Counted from the stretch's first letter, positions 1-6,770 are shown. The stretch is 7,430 nt of DNA from an uncultured Gammaproteobacteria bacterium (GCA_945788675.1 CALZMY010000001.1:1-7430); one strand, 5' to 3'. Notes: a model not told the origin generated them from the letters alone. Translations and numbers: made by a program.

Positions 1-1
1 C

Positions 2-97
2 GCGACCGGCCGTGTCACCGGCCCGCACCTGCACTGGGGGGTAAGCCTCAACGATGCGCGGGTCGATCCGGCGTTGTTTCTTGAGGATGAAAAATAA
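2..97 (+). CDS. M23 family zinc metallopeptidase, C-terminal end only
   Basis: The reading frame is open from the left edge and ends at TAA 95-97, giving the last 31 residues of a protein that begins outside the window. It reads ATGRVTGPHLHWGVSLND and ends PALFLEDEK. GPHLHWG is the hallmark of LytM/M23 peptidases: the HxH pair supplies a zinc ligand and a catalytic histidine, and the motif normally lies close to the C-terminus, as here. Family members cleave peptidoglycan cross-links in the periplasm, or act as inactive activators of amidases. This fragment cannot separate those roles, because the first zinc-ligand motif and any LysM, OapA or coiled-coil part lie upstream. It converges with the next gene, 16 bases away. 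Confidence 0.8.
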   Translation, partial: ATGRVTGPHLHWGVSLNDARVDPALFLEDEK

Positions 98-113
98 CGG
101 CTATCTGCGTTAT
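90..113 (-). terminator. weak intrinsic terminator for the minus-strand lipoprotein gene
   Basis: ATAACG (94-99) and CGTTAT (108-113) form a 6-bp stem with an 8-base loop. Read on the minus strand, the hairpin is followed by a run of Ts (the As at 90-94). It starts directly after the stop codon of the lipoprotein gene and overlaps the end of the peptidase gene. The stem is short and AT-rich, so it is only a modest candidate. Confidence 0.35.
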
Positions 114-413
114 CTAGCGGGATAAATCGGGAGCTATCAACCACTCAGGCGGCTGATTCGCGTCGTGACTCTCCGCCTCAGAATCTCGCATCGCCTCAGC
201 ACGCTTCTGCTCATATTCGCGATAATCCCATTCGTTTGTATTCGTTTCACCCACCCCTGGCTGCTGAACATTGTTGGTAGCCCGAATCACCTCATAGGCG
301 AACGCTTTGAGATTGCCATCTCGGGCACATCCCGTTATCACCAACAACAGTGGCATCACCAACAACAGTGGCGACACAAAAACAGTGGTCAACGTCTTTA
401 CAGTCAATCGCAT
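114..413 (-). CDS. small lipoprotein of unknown function
   Basis: A 99-residue protein read from ATG at 411-413. A TTG start 10 codons earlier (443) is possible, but the ATG gives a normal signal peptide: MRLTVK, a hydrophobic stretch, then lipobox I-T-G-C with the lipidated cysteine at residue 29. The residue after Cys is Ala, so outer-membrane sorting is expected. The mature part of about 70 residues is hydrophilic and charged, with a likely helix (EYEQKRAEAMRDSEAE) and a C-terminal PPEWLIAPDLSR. I recognise no domain. The hydrophobic core reads LLLVMP-LLLVIT because of an exact 18-bp tandem duplication. No strong ribosome binding site is visible before the ATG. It is divergent from the next lipoprotein gene and convergent with the peptidase. 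Confidence 0.6.
   Translation of the reverse strand: MRLTVKTLTTVFVSPLLLVMPLLLVITGCARDGNLKAFAYEVIRATNNVQQPGVGETNTNEWDYREYEQKRAEAMRDSEAESHDANQPPEWLIAPDLSR
337..372. repeat. two perfect 18-bp tandem copies in a signal-peptide region
   Basis: The unit ATCACCAACAACAGTGGC occurs at 337-354 and again at 355-372 with no mismatch. It lies in the minus-strand lipoprotein gene and, being 18 bp, adds six codons in frame to the hydrophobic core of the signal peptide. Exact identity suggests a recent slippage or duplication event. Confidence 0.95.
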
Positions 414-503
414 TTCAACGCCATTACAGGCACATCTCACCAAGATCGGTATTGAAACTCATCATCACGCCAGTGACGCCAATCCCAGCAACGCCAATTA
501 GGT

Positions 504-509
504 TATAAT
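504..509 (+). promoter_or_regulatory. candidate -10 box for the lipoprotein gene at 540
   Basis: A perfect TATAAT, which would place the transcription start near 516 and leave a leader of about 24 bases. There is no recognisable -35 box 16-18 bases upstream. That region instead has two direct copies of CGCCAAT (477-483 and 492-498), which might mark activator binding. AGGAA at 527-531, eight bases before the ATG, is the ribosome binding site. Confidence 0.4.
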
Positions 510-539
510 CCACAAACAGAGATAACAGGAACAGCCAGC

Positions 540-1007
540 ATGTACCACGCAAACTACACCAACAAAAATGCGCTCAATCGCTTCACTCAATTCATCTGTG
601 CACTCATCGCGCTTGTCATTTTGAGCGGTTGCGAAGTGGAGGTGCCGGTTGAAGAGTCGATCGCCGGTGTCGACAAAATCCTGGCGATACGCAAACAGGC
701 GATCGATAATAAAGATCTGGCCCTGTACAAAACCATTCTGCTACCCGACTACTCCAGCAGTGGCGTACTATATGAAAATGTAATTAGTGACATCGAACGA
801 ATATTCGCGACCAGCGACAACATCGAATTTATCTACCAAAAGCCCCCCCCCACCATTGCGATGAACAGCGCACGTGTCATCCATATGATCGAATACAGGT
901 TCACCCCCTCCGGCAAGTCCACCAGGATTCGCGAGACCATCAACCTGCGACGTGTCAATGGAAAATGGTTCATTTCTGGTGGAATCATACTCGGGCTTAA
1001 ACCGTAA
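540..1007 (+). CDS. lipoprotein with NTF2-like-looking mature domain
   Basis: A 155-residue protein with a good ribosome binding site, AGGAA, eight bases upstream of ATG. The N-terminus is a lipoprotein signal: a hydrophobic segment at about residues 17-29 and lipobox L-S-G-C with the lipidated Cys at 31. The next residue is Glu, so outer-membrane anchoring is likelier than retention in the inner membrane. The mature part begins with an acidic linker, then a helix (VDKILAIRKQAIDNKD), then alternating strands with charged residues ending in VNGKWFISGGI. This pattern of helix first, curved sheet, and a late G-K-W-F strand resembles SnoaL/NTF2-like proteins, but the assignment is by eye and no catalytic residues can be named. 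A run of Cs at 843-851 encodes PPP and does not break the frame. No operon partner is evident. Confidence 0.7.
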   Translation: MYHANYTNKNALNRFTQFICALIALVILSGCEVEVPVEESIAGVDKILAIRKQAIDNKDLALYKTILLPDYSSSGVLYENVISDIERIFATSDNIEFIYQKPPPTIAMNSARVIHMIEYRFTPSGKSTRIRETINLRRVNGKWFISGGIILGLKP

Positions 1008-1124
1008 TACTCAACCAGATCATCAACGGCTGACCACGAATAATATCCCGAATAGAAGCCCTGACACCTCAAGCTCACCCCGCTTCATGCCGAAATAAAC
1101 TTAACACCATTGTAATAACATACA

Positions 1125-1142
1125 AAATAAATGCATTTATTT
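1125..1142. promoter_or_regulatory. perfect 18-bp palindrome upstream of the HD-GYP gene
   Basis: AAATAAATGCATTTATTT is exactly self-complementary and centred about 70 bases before the HD-GYP start codon, in a 195-base intergenic gap. It could be an operator for a dimeric regulator. No T-run follows, so it is not a convincing terminator. Downstream, TAAAAT (1168-1173) and TATATT (1186-1191) are possible -10 boxes, neither with a clear -35 partner. Confidence 0.4.
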
Positions 1143-1202
1143 GCCCCCCAATGGCAGGGCATCTGATAAAATCACCGCTGGTCATATATATTATCGAGCT
1201 TT

Positions 1203-2627
1203 ATGAAACCCACCATTAAAAGCATCACCGTCAAAACCCTGGTTAACTTCCTGCTTGTTCTGGCAGCCATCATGCTCATTATCACTGGACTAAACTTTCG
1301 AGCGTTATCAAAACAGGCGCTGGAAGACCAGGCGCTGTCACATGCTGAGCTAGTCCGTGCCGGCCTCACCGCACACATGAAGGCCGACATCATGGACAAG
1401 CGTGATTATTTCCTGGAAGAGATTAAGCAACTCCACCAGATCAACCAACTCACCATCATTCGCAGCAATGAAGTAAGCGACCAGTTTGGCGCTGGACGGG
1501 CCATAGAACATGAGGTTGATAACGTCGATGCGACCGCCCGCAAAGCATTTGAGACGATGGCACCCGTGTTTGAGCTGCACGAGTTTACCCTCAACCCGAC
1601 TATTCGCGTGGTGGTACCGTACATCGCCTCACCGAGCGGCTCTCTCAACTGCCTGGCGTGTCATAACGTCACCGAAGGGACGGTACTCGGCGCCGTAGAC
1701 ATCATCATGGACGCATCAAAGTATCGTAATTATTCAATGATCGTCATCGCAGGCATGCTGGCAATCTCGCTTGTCTTCCTGATACTGATCCTGATGAACA
1801 CTTCCCGCACTATACAACGACATGTACAGGGACCACTCGACACCCTCGTAGACAAAGTTACGGATGCCTATGAAAAGAAGGAACCCGTCTGCCCCGACCA
1901 GTTCGACACCAAAGAATTCAGTAATGTCGCCAATGAGATTAATCTTTTCAACTCCGAGATCATTGCACACCAGGATCTTCTGCAACAGAAAAACGAGGAG
2001 CTGATCGCACTGAATAACGAGATCGAAAGCACCCTGCGTGAAACGGTCTTTACCATCGGCGTCATTGAAGAACAGCGCTCCAAAGAGACCGGCAATCACA
2101 CCAAACGTGTCTCCCTCTACAGTCAACTGCTAGCACGCAAGGCCGGGCTATCGGAGAAAGAAATCGACTGCATCGCTGCCGCCTCGCCCCTGCATGACCT
2201 CGGCAAGATCGGCATCCCTGATAGTATTCTATTAAAGCCTGGCAAACTTAATGATGAAGAATACGAAATAATGAAAAACCACACCCGTATCGGCTATACC
2301 ATGCTAAGTCACTCCGGTCGTGACATCCTCAAAGCAGGGGCCATTATTGCCCTGCAGCATCACGAAAAATGGGATGGCAGCGGCTATCCGCAAGGACTCA
2401 AAGGGGAAGAAATACACATCTATGGACGCATTATTGCGCTTGCCGATGTTTTTGATGCATTAATCTGTAGAAGGGTTTATAAAGAGGCATGGGAACCCGC
2501 GCGCGTTACTGAGCGGATCAAAGAGCAAAGCGGAAAACACTTTGATCCCGGCCTGGTCAATATCTTCCTTGAAAATCTGGACGAATTTTCCGAAATCACC
2601 AAACGCTATCCAGCAGACACAATATAA
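1203..2627 (+). CDS. membrane HD-GYP c-di-GMP phosphodiesterase with periplasmic haem c sensor
   Basis: A 474-residue signalling enzyme. Residues 11-30 are a first membrane segment. About 31-177 form a periplasmic sensor containing C150-L-A-C153-H154, a c-type haem attachment motif, in a context (RVVVPY...LNCLACH...GAVDI) like the Tll0287/DUF3365 haem sensor fold. Residues 178-198 are the second membrane segment, then a HAMP-like linker with P211 and a coiled coil at about 250-285. The HD-GYP domain fills about 285-470, with the family's key motifs present: ETGNH299xxRV, H331-D332 in LHDLGKIGIPD, H360, H386-H387-E388, W390DGSGYP396 and LAD415. The catalytic set therefore looks intact, and the enzyme should hydrolyse c-di-GMP at the cytoplasmic face under control of haem redox state or a gas ligand. 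The ribosome binding site is weak (GAG at 1196-1198). The short gene at 2655 follows 27 bases after the stop and may be co-transcribed. Confidence 0.9.
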   Translation: MKPTIKSITVKTLVNFLLVLAAIMLIITGLNFRALSKQALEDQALSHAELVRAGLTAHMKADIMDKRDYFLEEIKQLHQINQLTIIRSNEVSDQFGAGRAIEHEVDNVDATARKAFETMAPVFELHEFTLNPTIRVVVPYIASPSGSLNCLACHNVTEGTVLGAVDIIMDASKYRNYSMIVIAGMLAISLVFLILILMNTSRTIQRHVQGPLDTLVDKVTDAYEKKEPVCPDQFDTKEFSNVANEINLFNSEIIAHQDLLQQKNEELIALNNEIESTLRETVFTIGVIEEQRSKETGNHTKRVSLYSQLLARKAGLSEKEIDCIAAASPLHDLGKIGIPDSILLKPGKLNDEEYEIMKNHTRIGYTMLSHSGRDILKAGAIIALQHHEKWDGSGYPQGLKGEEIHIYGRIIALADVFDALICRRVYKEAWEPARVTERIKEQSGKHFDPGLVNIFLENLDEFSEITKRYPADTI

Positions 2628-2654
2628 AAAACCTGTAACTGACAGAGGGAACAG

Positions 2655-2792
2655 ATGGGAAATGACTGGTTAAGAGAAAATATGTTCTCCATTCTAACGG
2701 GGGTCGGAATTGCCTCTATGCTTTGTGTGGGAGGAATATTTGTACTTTATTTTATGGTCAAGAAAAAGGCCCGAAAAAAAATGGATAAATAA
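2655..2792 (+). CDS. 45-residue single-span membrane protein
   Basis: ATG at 2655 follows a good ribosome binding site, GAGGGA at 2645-2650. The frame ends at TAA 2790-2792. The protein begins MGNDWLRENMFS, has one hydrophobic segment of about 24 residues (ILTGVGIASMLC then VGGIFVLYFMV), and ends in a strongly basic tail, KKKARKKMDK. By the positive-inside rule, the tail should be cytoplasmic and the N-terminus periplasmic. There is no cleavable signal site. It lies 27 bases after the HD-GYP gene and 36 before zapE on the same strand, so it could be a small partner of the membrane phosphodiesterase or a separate small protein. I do not recognise a family. The ribosome binding site, hydrophobic core and charge pattern together make chance unlikely. 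Confidence 0.65.
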   Translation: MGNDWLRENMFSILTGVGIASMLCVGGIFVLYFMVKKKARKKMDK

Positions 2793-2828
2793 GCCATCGT
2801 CGACAGGACATAACAGCTGCTTTAAACA

Positions 2829-3908
2829 GTGAGTATCAAACAGCACTATCAAACAACGATCTCAGAACAGGGATTTCGTAATGACCCTGAGCAGGCAGGT
2901 GCTATCGAGCACTTTCAACGCCTCTATAATGAACTACTCACGCCGCCTGTAGCACCCGGCATACTGAGCAAATTGCTGCCACAGCCAGCCGCCACACCGC
3001 AAGGACTCTATCTCTGGGGTGGTCCCGGACGCGGCAAAACCTATCTGATGGATCTCTTCTACCATCACCTCCCGATCCAGCAAAAACAACGCCTCCACTT
3101 TCATCACTTCATGCAGAATATCCATGCAGAACTTGCCACGATCGACAATCAAAGCGAACCGCTCATGCTCATTGCACAGCGTGTCGCTGAGAAGACACGC
3201 GTGCTCTGTCTGGATGAGTTCTATGTCGCCGATATTGGCGATGCGATGCTGCTGGCAGGACTGCTGGAGGCACTCTTTGCCAACGGGGTAGTGCTGGTCA
3301 CCACCTCCAATAGTACGCCGGATAATCTCTATCGCAACGGACTCCAACGTGATCGCTTTCTGCCTGCGATTGCCTTAATCAAAGCACATACCCAATTAAT
3401 CAAAATGCACCTGGGGGATGATTTCCGACTGCAAGAACCGAGTGACAACTCACCCATACACTACCAGCTCTGCAGCGCAGACGAGGCCCCTGGGCTGATG
3501 GCCCAGCAGTTTCAACAGCTGACTGGCAAGCCCTTCGAAAATAAATTGAGCGTACTACAGATCAAGGGACGAGAGATCCCACTGGTGGCCGAACACGAGG
3601 ATCTTGTCTGGTTTGATTTCAATACTTTGTGCCAAACTGCCCGCTCTACTGGTGACTACCTTGAGATCGCTGCACGCTATCAGCGACTGATGATTACTCA
3701 CATTCCATTATTGGATGAAACATTAGATAATGCCGCAATACGATTCATTCACCTGATCGACGCCATCTATGATCACAAGGTAGAATTGATCGCAACCGCT
3801 GCCGCATTACCACAAAAACTCTACTGCGGCATGCACCACAGCAACAGTTATAAACGCACTGCCAGCAGGCTCTGCGAAATGGCGCGCTCCTGTGCGCCCC
3901 CTGGGTAG
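2829..3908 (+). CDS. zapE: cell division ATPase ZapE (AFG1-like)
   Basis: A 359-residue AFG1/ZapE-family P-loop ATPase. Family features in order are Walker A GGPGRGKT (64-71), Walker B VLCLDEF (125-131, D129/E130), a sensor-1 strand ending in TTSN161, the family signature N166LYRNGLQRDRFLPAI with a likely arginine finger at R174, and RFIHLIDAIYD (305-315). The C-terminal RTASRLCEM motif is present and the protein then ends in SCAPPG. ZapE acts at the cytoplasmic face of the division site, where in E. coli it associates with the Z-ring and affects FtsZ assembly. The start is GTG at 2829, chosen because MSIKQHYQTTISEQGF matches the usual N-terminus. No ribosome binding site is visible (AGGA at 2804-2807 is too far), so translation may be weak or coupled. 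The last three codons are Pro-Pro-Gly, a poor translation context. Confidence 0.92.
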   Translation: MSIKQHYQTTISEQGFRNDPEQAGAIEHFQRLYNELLTPPVAPGILSKLLPQPAATPQGLYLWGGPGRGKTYLMDLFYHHLPIQQKQRLHFHHFMQNIHAELATIDNQSEPLMLIAQRVAEKTRVLCLDEFYVADIGDAMLLAGLLEALFANGVVLVTTSNSTPDNLYRNGLQRDRFLPAIALIKAHTQLIKMHLGDDFRLQEPSDNSPIHYQLCSADEAPGLMAQQFQQLTGKPFENKLSVLQIKGREIPLVAEHEDLVWFDFNTLCQTARSTGDYLEIAARYQRLMITHIPLLDETLDNAAIRFIHLIDAIYDHKVELIATAAALPQKLYCGMHHSNSYKRTASRLCEMARSCAPPG

Positions 3909-3936
3909 TACGATAGGAATAACTAACTTCGCAAGC

Positions 3937-3966
3937 TTTACCCCATTACACCCGCCAGGCTATGAT
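3937..3966 (+). promoter_or_regulatory. candidate fumA promoter giving a leaderless mRNA
   Basis: TTTACC (3937-3942, four of six matches to TTGACA) and TATGAT (3961-3966, five of six matches to TATAAT) are 18 bases apart. Transcription would start about seven bases past the -10, at or next to the ATG (3972-3974). No clear Shine-Dalgarno precedes the ATG, which agrees with a leaderless transcript, though transcripts entering from zapE are also possible. Confidence 0.4.
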
Positions 3967-3971
3967 AAATT

Positions 3972-5588
3972 ATGAATGAGTTTCACTACACTGATCCATT
4001 CCCACTAGGCAAAGACAGTACTGAATATCGCCTGTTATCCAGCCAATATGTCTCGACTGGAACCTTCGAAGATCATCCGATACTCAAGATAGATAAAGAG
4101 GCACTCACCCTGCTCACCGCTAGCGCAATTCATGATATTTCGCACCTCTACCGCAGTAGTCACTTACAACAACTGCGCGCTATCCTGGATGATATCAACG
4201 CATCGGAGAATGACCGTTTCGTGGCAATGGAGCTACTGCGCAACGCGAACATCGCCGCCGGCATGGTACTGCCTGGCTGCCAGGATACCGGCACAGCCAT
4301 CATCATGGGGAAAAAAGGGCAGCAGGTATGGACAGGTGCCAACGACCGCGAAGCGATCTCACACGGCGTCTATCGCGCTTATCTTAACAACAATCTGCGT
4401 TTTTCACAGATGGCGCCGCTAACATTCTTCGATGAGAAAAACACCGGCACTAACCTGCCGGCACAAATCGATATCGATGCAGTTGAAGGTGGTAACTACA
4501 AATTTTTGTTTATCACCAAAGGGGGGGGCTCCGCCAATAAGACCTTCCTGTTTCAGGAAACCAGAGCGCTACTGAACCCGGAAAACCTCACCGCCTTTCT
4601 CAATGAGCGATTGAAGATGCTGGGCACCTCTGCCTGCCCACCGTATCACCTCGCAATCGTCGTCGGCGGCACCTCAGCGGAGGCCAATCTAAAGATGGTC
4701 AAGCTCGCCTCAGCCCATTATCTCGACACCCTTCCCAACCAGGGTAACGAGTTTGGCCAGGCGTTTCGCGACACTGAACTGGAGACGCAGATACTTCAGC
4801 TGGCGCAAAAACTCGGCATTGGCGCGCAGTTTGGCGGCAAATATTTTGCGCATGATGTGCGTGTGATACGCCTGCCACGCCATGGTGCTTCCTGTCCGGT
4901 TGGCATCGGCGTGTCGTGCTCGGCTGATCGCAATATTCTCGGCCGCATCGATCGTGACGGCGTATGGCTGGAACAACTGGAACGCGATCCAGCCCGCTTC
5001 CTGCCTGATGTCAAAACAGAATCGCTGTCAGATGATGTCGTCCAGATTGATCTCAACCAGCCGATGGCACAGATCCGTGAAACATTATCTCAATATCCGA
5101 TCCGCACGCGCCTGGTACTCAGCGGCCCAATCATCGTCGCACGCGATATCGCTCATGCAAAAATAAAGGAGCGGCTCGATCGGGGTGAGCCGATCCCCGA
5201 CTATTTCAAGGATCATATCATCTACTACGCCGGGCCTGCCAAGACACCCAGCGGTTACGCCTCAGGCTCCTTTGGCCCAACCACCGCAGGCCGCATGGAC
5301 AGCTACGTAGAAACCTTCCAGCAACATGGTGCTTCACTGGTGATGCTTGCCAAAGGCAACCGTAGCCGGGCAGTCACAGAGTCCTGCAAAAAGCGGGGTG
5401 GCTTCTACCTCGGCTCGATCGGCGGTGCCGCCGCACGCCTCGCCCAGGAGTGTATCCGTAAGGTGGAGGTGATTGACTATGCTGAACTCGGCATGGAGGC
5501 AGTTTATCGCATTGAAGTCGAAAACTTCCCCGCCTTCATTGTGATCGATGATAAAGGCAAAGACTTTTTTGCCGAACTAGGCATCTAA
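3972..5588 (+). CDS. fumA: class I fumarate hydratase, [4Fe-4S], FumA/FumB type
   Basis: A 538-residue enzyme that reversibly converts fumarate to L-malate in the TCA cycle, in the cytoplasm. The sequence follows E. coli FumA closely from the first residues (FHYTDPFPLGKD) to the end (FPAFIVIDDKGKDFF). Three cysteines at the positions expected for the iron-sulfur cluster are present: C103 in LPGCQDTGTAI, C222 in ACPPYH and C316 in GVSCSADRN. The C-terminal beta part contains YYAGPAKTPSGYASGSFGPTTAGRMDSY and KGNRSRAVTESCKKRGGFYLGSIGG, both typical. The protein lacks the short Cys-containing tail of E. coli FumA, which accounts for its slightly smaller size. Class I fumarases are oxygen-sensitive, so this fits an organism of low-oxygen habitats. 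It lies 63 bases after zapE and converges with the LysR gene. A run of eight Gs at 4521-4528 encodes KGGGS in frame. Confidence 0.95.
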   Translation: MNEFHYTDPFPLGKDSTEYRLLSSQYVSTGTFEDHPILKIDKEALTLLTASAIHDISHLYRSSHLQQLRAILDDINASENDRFVAMELLRNANIAAGMVLPGCQDTGTAIIMGKKGQQVWTGANDREAISHGVYRAYLNNNLRFSQMAPLTFFDEKNTGTNLPAQIDIDAVEGGNYKFLFITKGGGSANKTFLFQETRALLNPENLTAFLNERLKMLGTSACPPYHLAIVVGGTSAEANLKMVKLASAHYLDTLPNQGNEFGQAFRDTELETQILQLAQKLGIGAQFGGKYFAHDVRVIRLPRHGASCPVGIGVSCSADRNILGRIDRDGVWLEQLERDPARFLPDVKTESLSDDVVQIDLNQPMAQIRETLSQYPIRTRLVLSGPIIVARDIAHAKIKERLDRGEPIPDYFKDHIIYYAGPAKTPSGYASGSFGPTTAGRMDSYVETFQQHGASLVMLAKGNRSRAVTESCKKRGGFYLGSIGGAAARLAQECIRKVEVIDYAELGMEAVYRIEVENFPAFIVIDDKGKDFFAELGI

Positions 5589-5594
5589 ACCTGA

Positions 5595-5611
5595 TATCTC
5601 ATCTCGAGATA
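5595..5611. other. inverted repeat between convergent fumA and LysR genes
   Basis: TATCTC (5595-5600) and GAGATA (5606-5611) can form a 6-bp stem with a 5-base loop. The inner ATCTCGAGAT (5601-5610) is itself a perfect palindrome. It sits in the 49-base gap between the two stop codons. There is no T-run on either strand, so it is at best a weak bidirectional terminator. Confidence 0.25.
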
Positions 5612-5637
5612 AACAGGCATGGAATGAAGGCGTGGTG

Positions 5638-6576
5638 CTAAGTACGATCGAGTACTGGCAAAGACTGCAACGTCAACTCCCGCCCTTCATGCAACATATA
5701 TTCTAAAAAGACCTGCGCCACCACTGAGAGCTGCTTACCTTGCGGATAGCAGAGATACCATTGATCTTCGATCGGGAAACCCTGCACATCCAGCACCACC
5801 AATTCCCCCGCCTGCAATTCATGCGTCAATGCATAAATCGATAACATCGAAATGCCAAGGCCGCCAATAACCGCCTGCTTCACGGCCTCATTGCTACCAA
5901 GCTCCATACTGCCCTTAAAACAAAAATCACGATTCTTCAGCAATCGACCGATCGAGCCGTAAGTGCCACAACCAGGCTCACGCATAATGAAGTTCTCTTG
6001 CTCCAGCGCCTTCACCGGAATATCACGAACATTGGCCAAAGGGTGCGAAGGGGGCGCAAGCACCACCAAAGGATTCGCCAGAAATGGAATACGATGGATA
6101 TCAGCCCCTGTTGGCGCCTGACCAACGATATAGATATCATCAAGATTCTGTTCAAGGCGCTCAAGCACTCGTTCACGATTGATCACCTCAAGCGCCACAT
6201 TGATACCTGGATATTTTTTACAAAAGGAACCCAAAATCCGCGGCGCAAAGTACTCTGCTGTCGTTACCCCTGAAATACGCAGGTTGCCCTGCTTGATTCC
6301 CTGAATATCTGAAACCGTCATCTGAAAATCAGCCAGGCTGTCAAACACCGATTTACAAGTCCTAAGCAGCTCTTCACCCACTTCGGTCAGATAGATTTTC
6401 TTACCAATCTGGTTATAAAGCGGCATTCCGACAATACCGGTAAGCTTTTTTACCTGCATCGAAAGGGTTGGCTGGGTCAAATGGAGCTCTTCTGCCGCAG
6501 CAGTAAATGAACCATTTCTTGCAATAGCTTCAAAGACTTGCAGCTGACGGAAGGTTGCATTTCGGATTCTGATCAT
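5638..6576 (-). CDS. cbbR: LysR-type regulator, CbbR-like
   Basis: A 312-residue LysR-type transcription factor. An N-terminal winged helix-turn-helix spans about residues 8-66 (FRQLQVFEAIARNGSFTAAA, then LTQPTLSMQVKKL), followed by a linker helix and an effector-binding domain from about 97 to 300. Details that favour CbbR over other LysR classes are INRERVLERLEQNLDDIYIVGQ, FLANPLVVLAPPSHPLA and NFIMREPGCGTYGSI, which resemble the CbbR effector domain. CbbR activates Calvin-cycle genes in response to intermediates such as RuBP or to NADPH. No RuBisCO gene is in the window, so the target is unproven. The start is ATG at 6574-6576, preceded on its own strand by GGTGAG two bases upstream. A -10-like TATACT lies at 6613-6618. 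The immediate divergent neighbour is a small-RNA gene, which makes that RNA a candidate target under the usual LysR arrangement. Confidence 0.75.
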   Translation of the reverse strand: MIRIRNATFRQLQVFEAIARNGSFTAAAEELHLTQPTLSMQVKKLTGIVGMPLYNQIGKKIYLTEVGEELLRTCKSVFDSLADFQMTVSDIQGIKQGNLRISGVTTAEYFAPRILGSFCKKYPGINVALEVINRERVLERLEQNLDDIYIVGQAPTGADIHRIPFLANPLVVLAPPSHPLANVRDIPVKALEQENFIMREPGCGTYGSIGRLLKNRDFCFKGSMELGSNEAVKQAVIGGLGISMLSIYALTHELQAGELVVLDVQGFPIEDQWYLCYPQGKQLSVVAQVFLEYMLHEGRELTLQSLPVLDRT

Positions 6577-6609
6577 GACTCACCACTATCTCATTGTATT
6601 TAATCGATG

Positions 6610-6634
6610 GATAGTATAATTATTTTTGATTATC
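6610..6634. promoter_or_regulatory. imperfect dyad in the LysR/sRNA1 intergenic region
   Basis: GATAGT (6610-6615) and ATTATC (6629-6634) are an inverted repeat with one mismatch over six bases, 13 bases apart. It overlaps the TATACT -10 candidate of the LysR gene and lies just upstream of the presumed start of the first small RNA. A binding site for the LysR protein is possible. The region is AT-rich, which raises the chance of coincidence. Confidence 0.25.
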
Positions 6635-6650
6635 GTTTATAGCTAAAACA

Positions 6651-6770
6651 TATCATACTGCTTTCGTTGGCTTAGTCCCCTCCCCCCCTCATAAAGGGAT
6701 TAAGCCATCTCCCTAGCGCGCATGGGTCTGCTCCCCCTCCATTCTGCAACCCATGCGCGCATCTTTTTTT
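6651..6770 (+). ncRNA. candidate small RNA 1, two hairpins with C/U-rich loops
   Basis: No protein gene lies here, yet two strong hairpins are followed by a T-run. Hairpin 1 has a 12-bp stem, TGGCTTAGTCCC (6668-6679) with GGGATTAAGCCA (6696-6707), with one G-U pair and loop CTCCCCCCCTCATAAA. After an 8-base linker, hairpin 2 pairs GCGCGCATGGGT (6716-6727) with ACCCATGCGCGC (6749-6760); its loop side holds CTCCCCCTCC (6731-6740). Seven Ts end the unit at 6764-6770. The 5' end is uncertain: a -10-like TATAGC (6638-6643) gives a start near 6650, while TATCAT (6651-6656) gives one near 6663. The length is therefore about 108-120 bases. The exposed CCCCUCC-type loops are complementary to Shine-Dalgarno sequences and suggest a base-pairing repressor of translation, possibly Hfq-dependent through the 3' U-tail. 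A second copy lies about 160 bases downstream. Confidence 0.7.
6716..6770 (+). terminator. intrinsic terminator of small RNA 1
   Basis: A perfect 12-bp GC-rich stem (6716-6727 with 6749-6760), extendable by TGC/GCA after one bulged C, is followed by TC and seven Ts at 6764-6770. No protein gene ends nearby on the plus strand, so the terminator belongs to a non-coding transcript. The T-run fixes the plus-strand orientation. Confidence 0.85.

Noticed and set aside
165..501. Plus-strand open frames opposite the first lipoprotein gene
   Set aside because: They are shadows of the minus-strand gene, which has a proper lipoprotein signal and lipobox. Their residues show no coherent pattern.
1142..1163. 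Terminator after the lipoprotein gene (TGCCC...GGGCA)
   Set aside because: The stem is only about 5 bp and no T-run follows.
6716..6770. CsrA-sponge type RNA
   Set aside because: The loops are C/U-rich and lack the GGA motifs that CsrA/RsmA-binding RNAs present in their loops.
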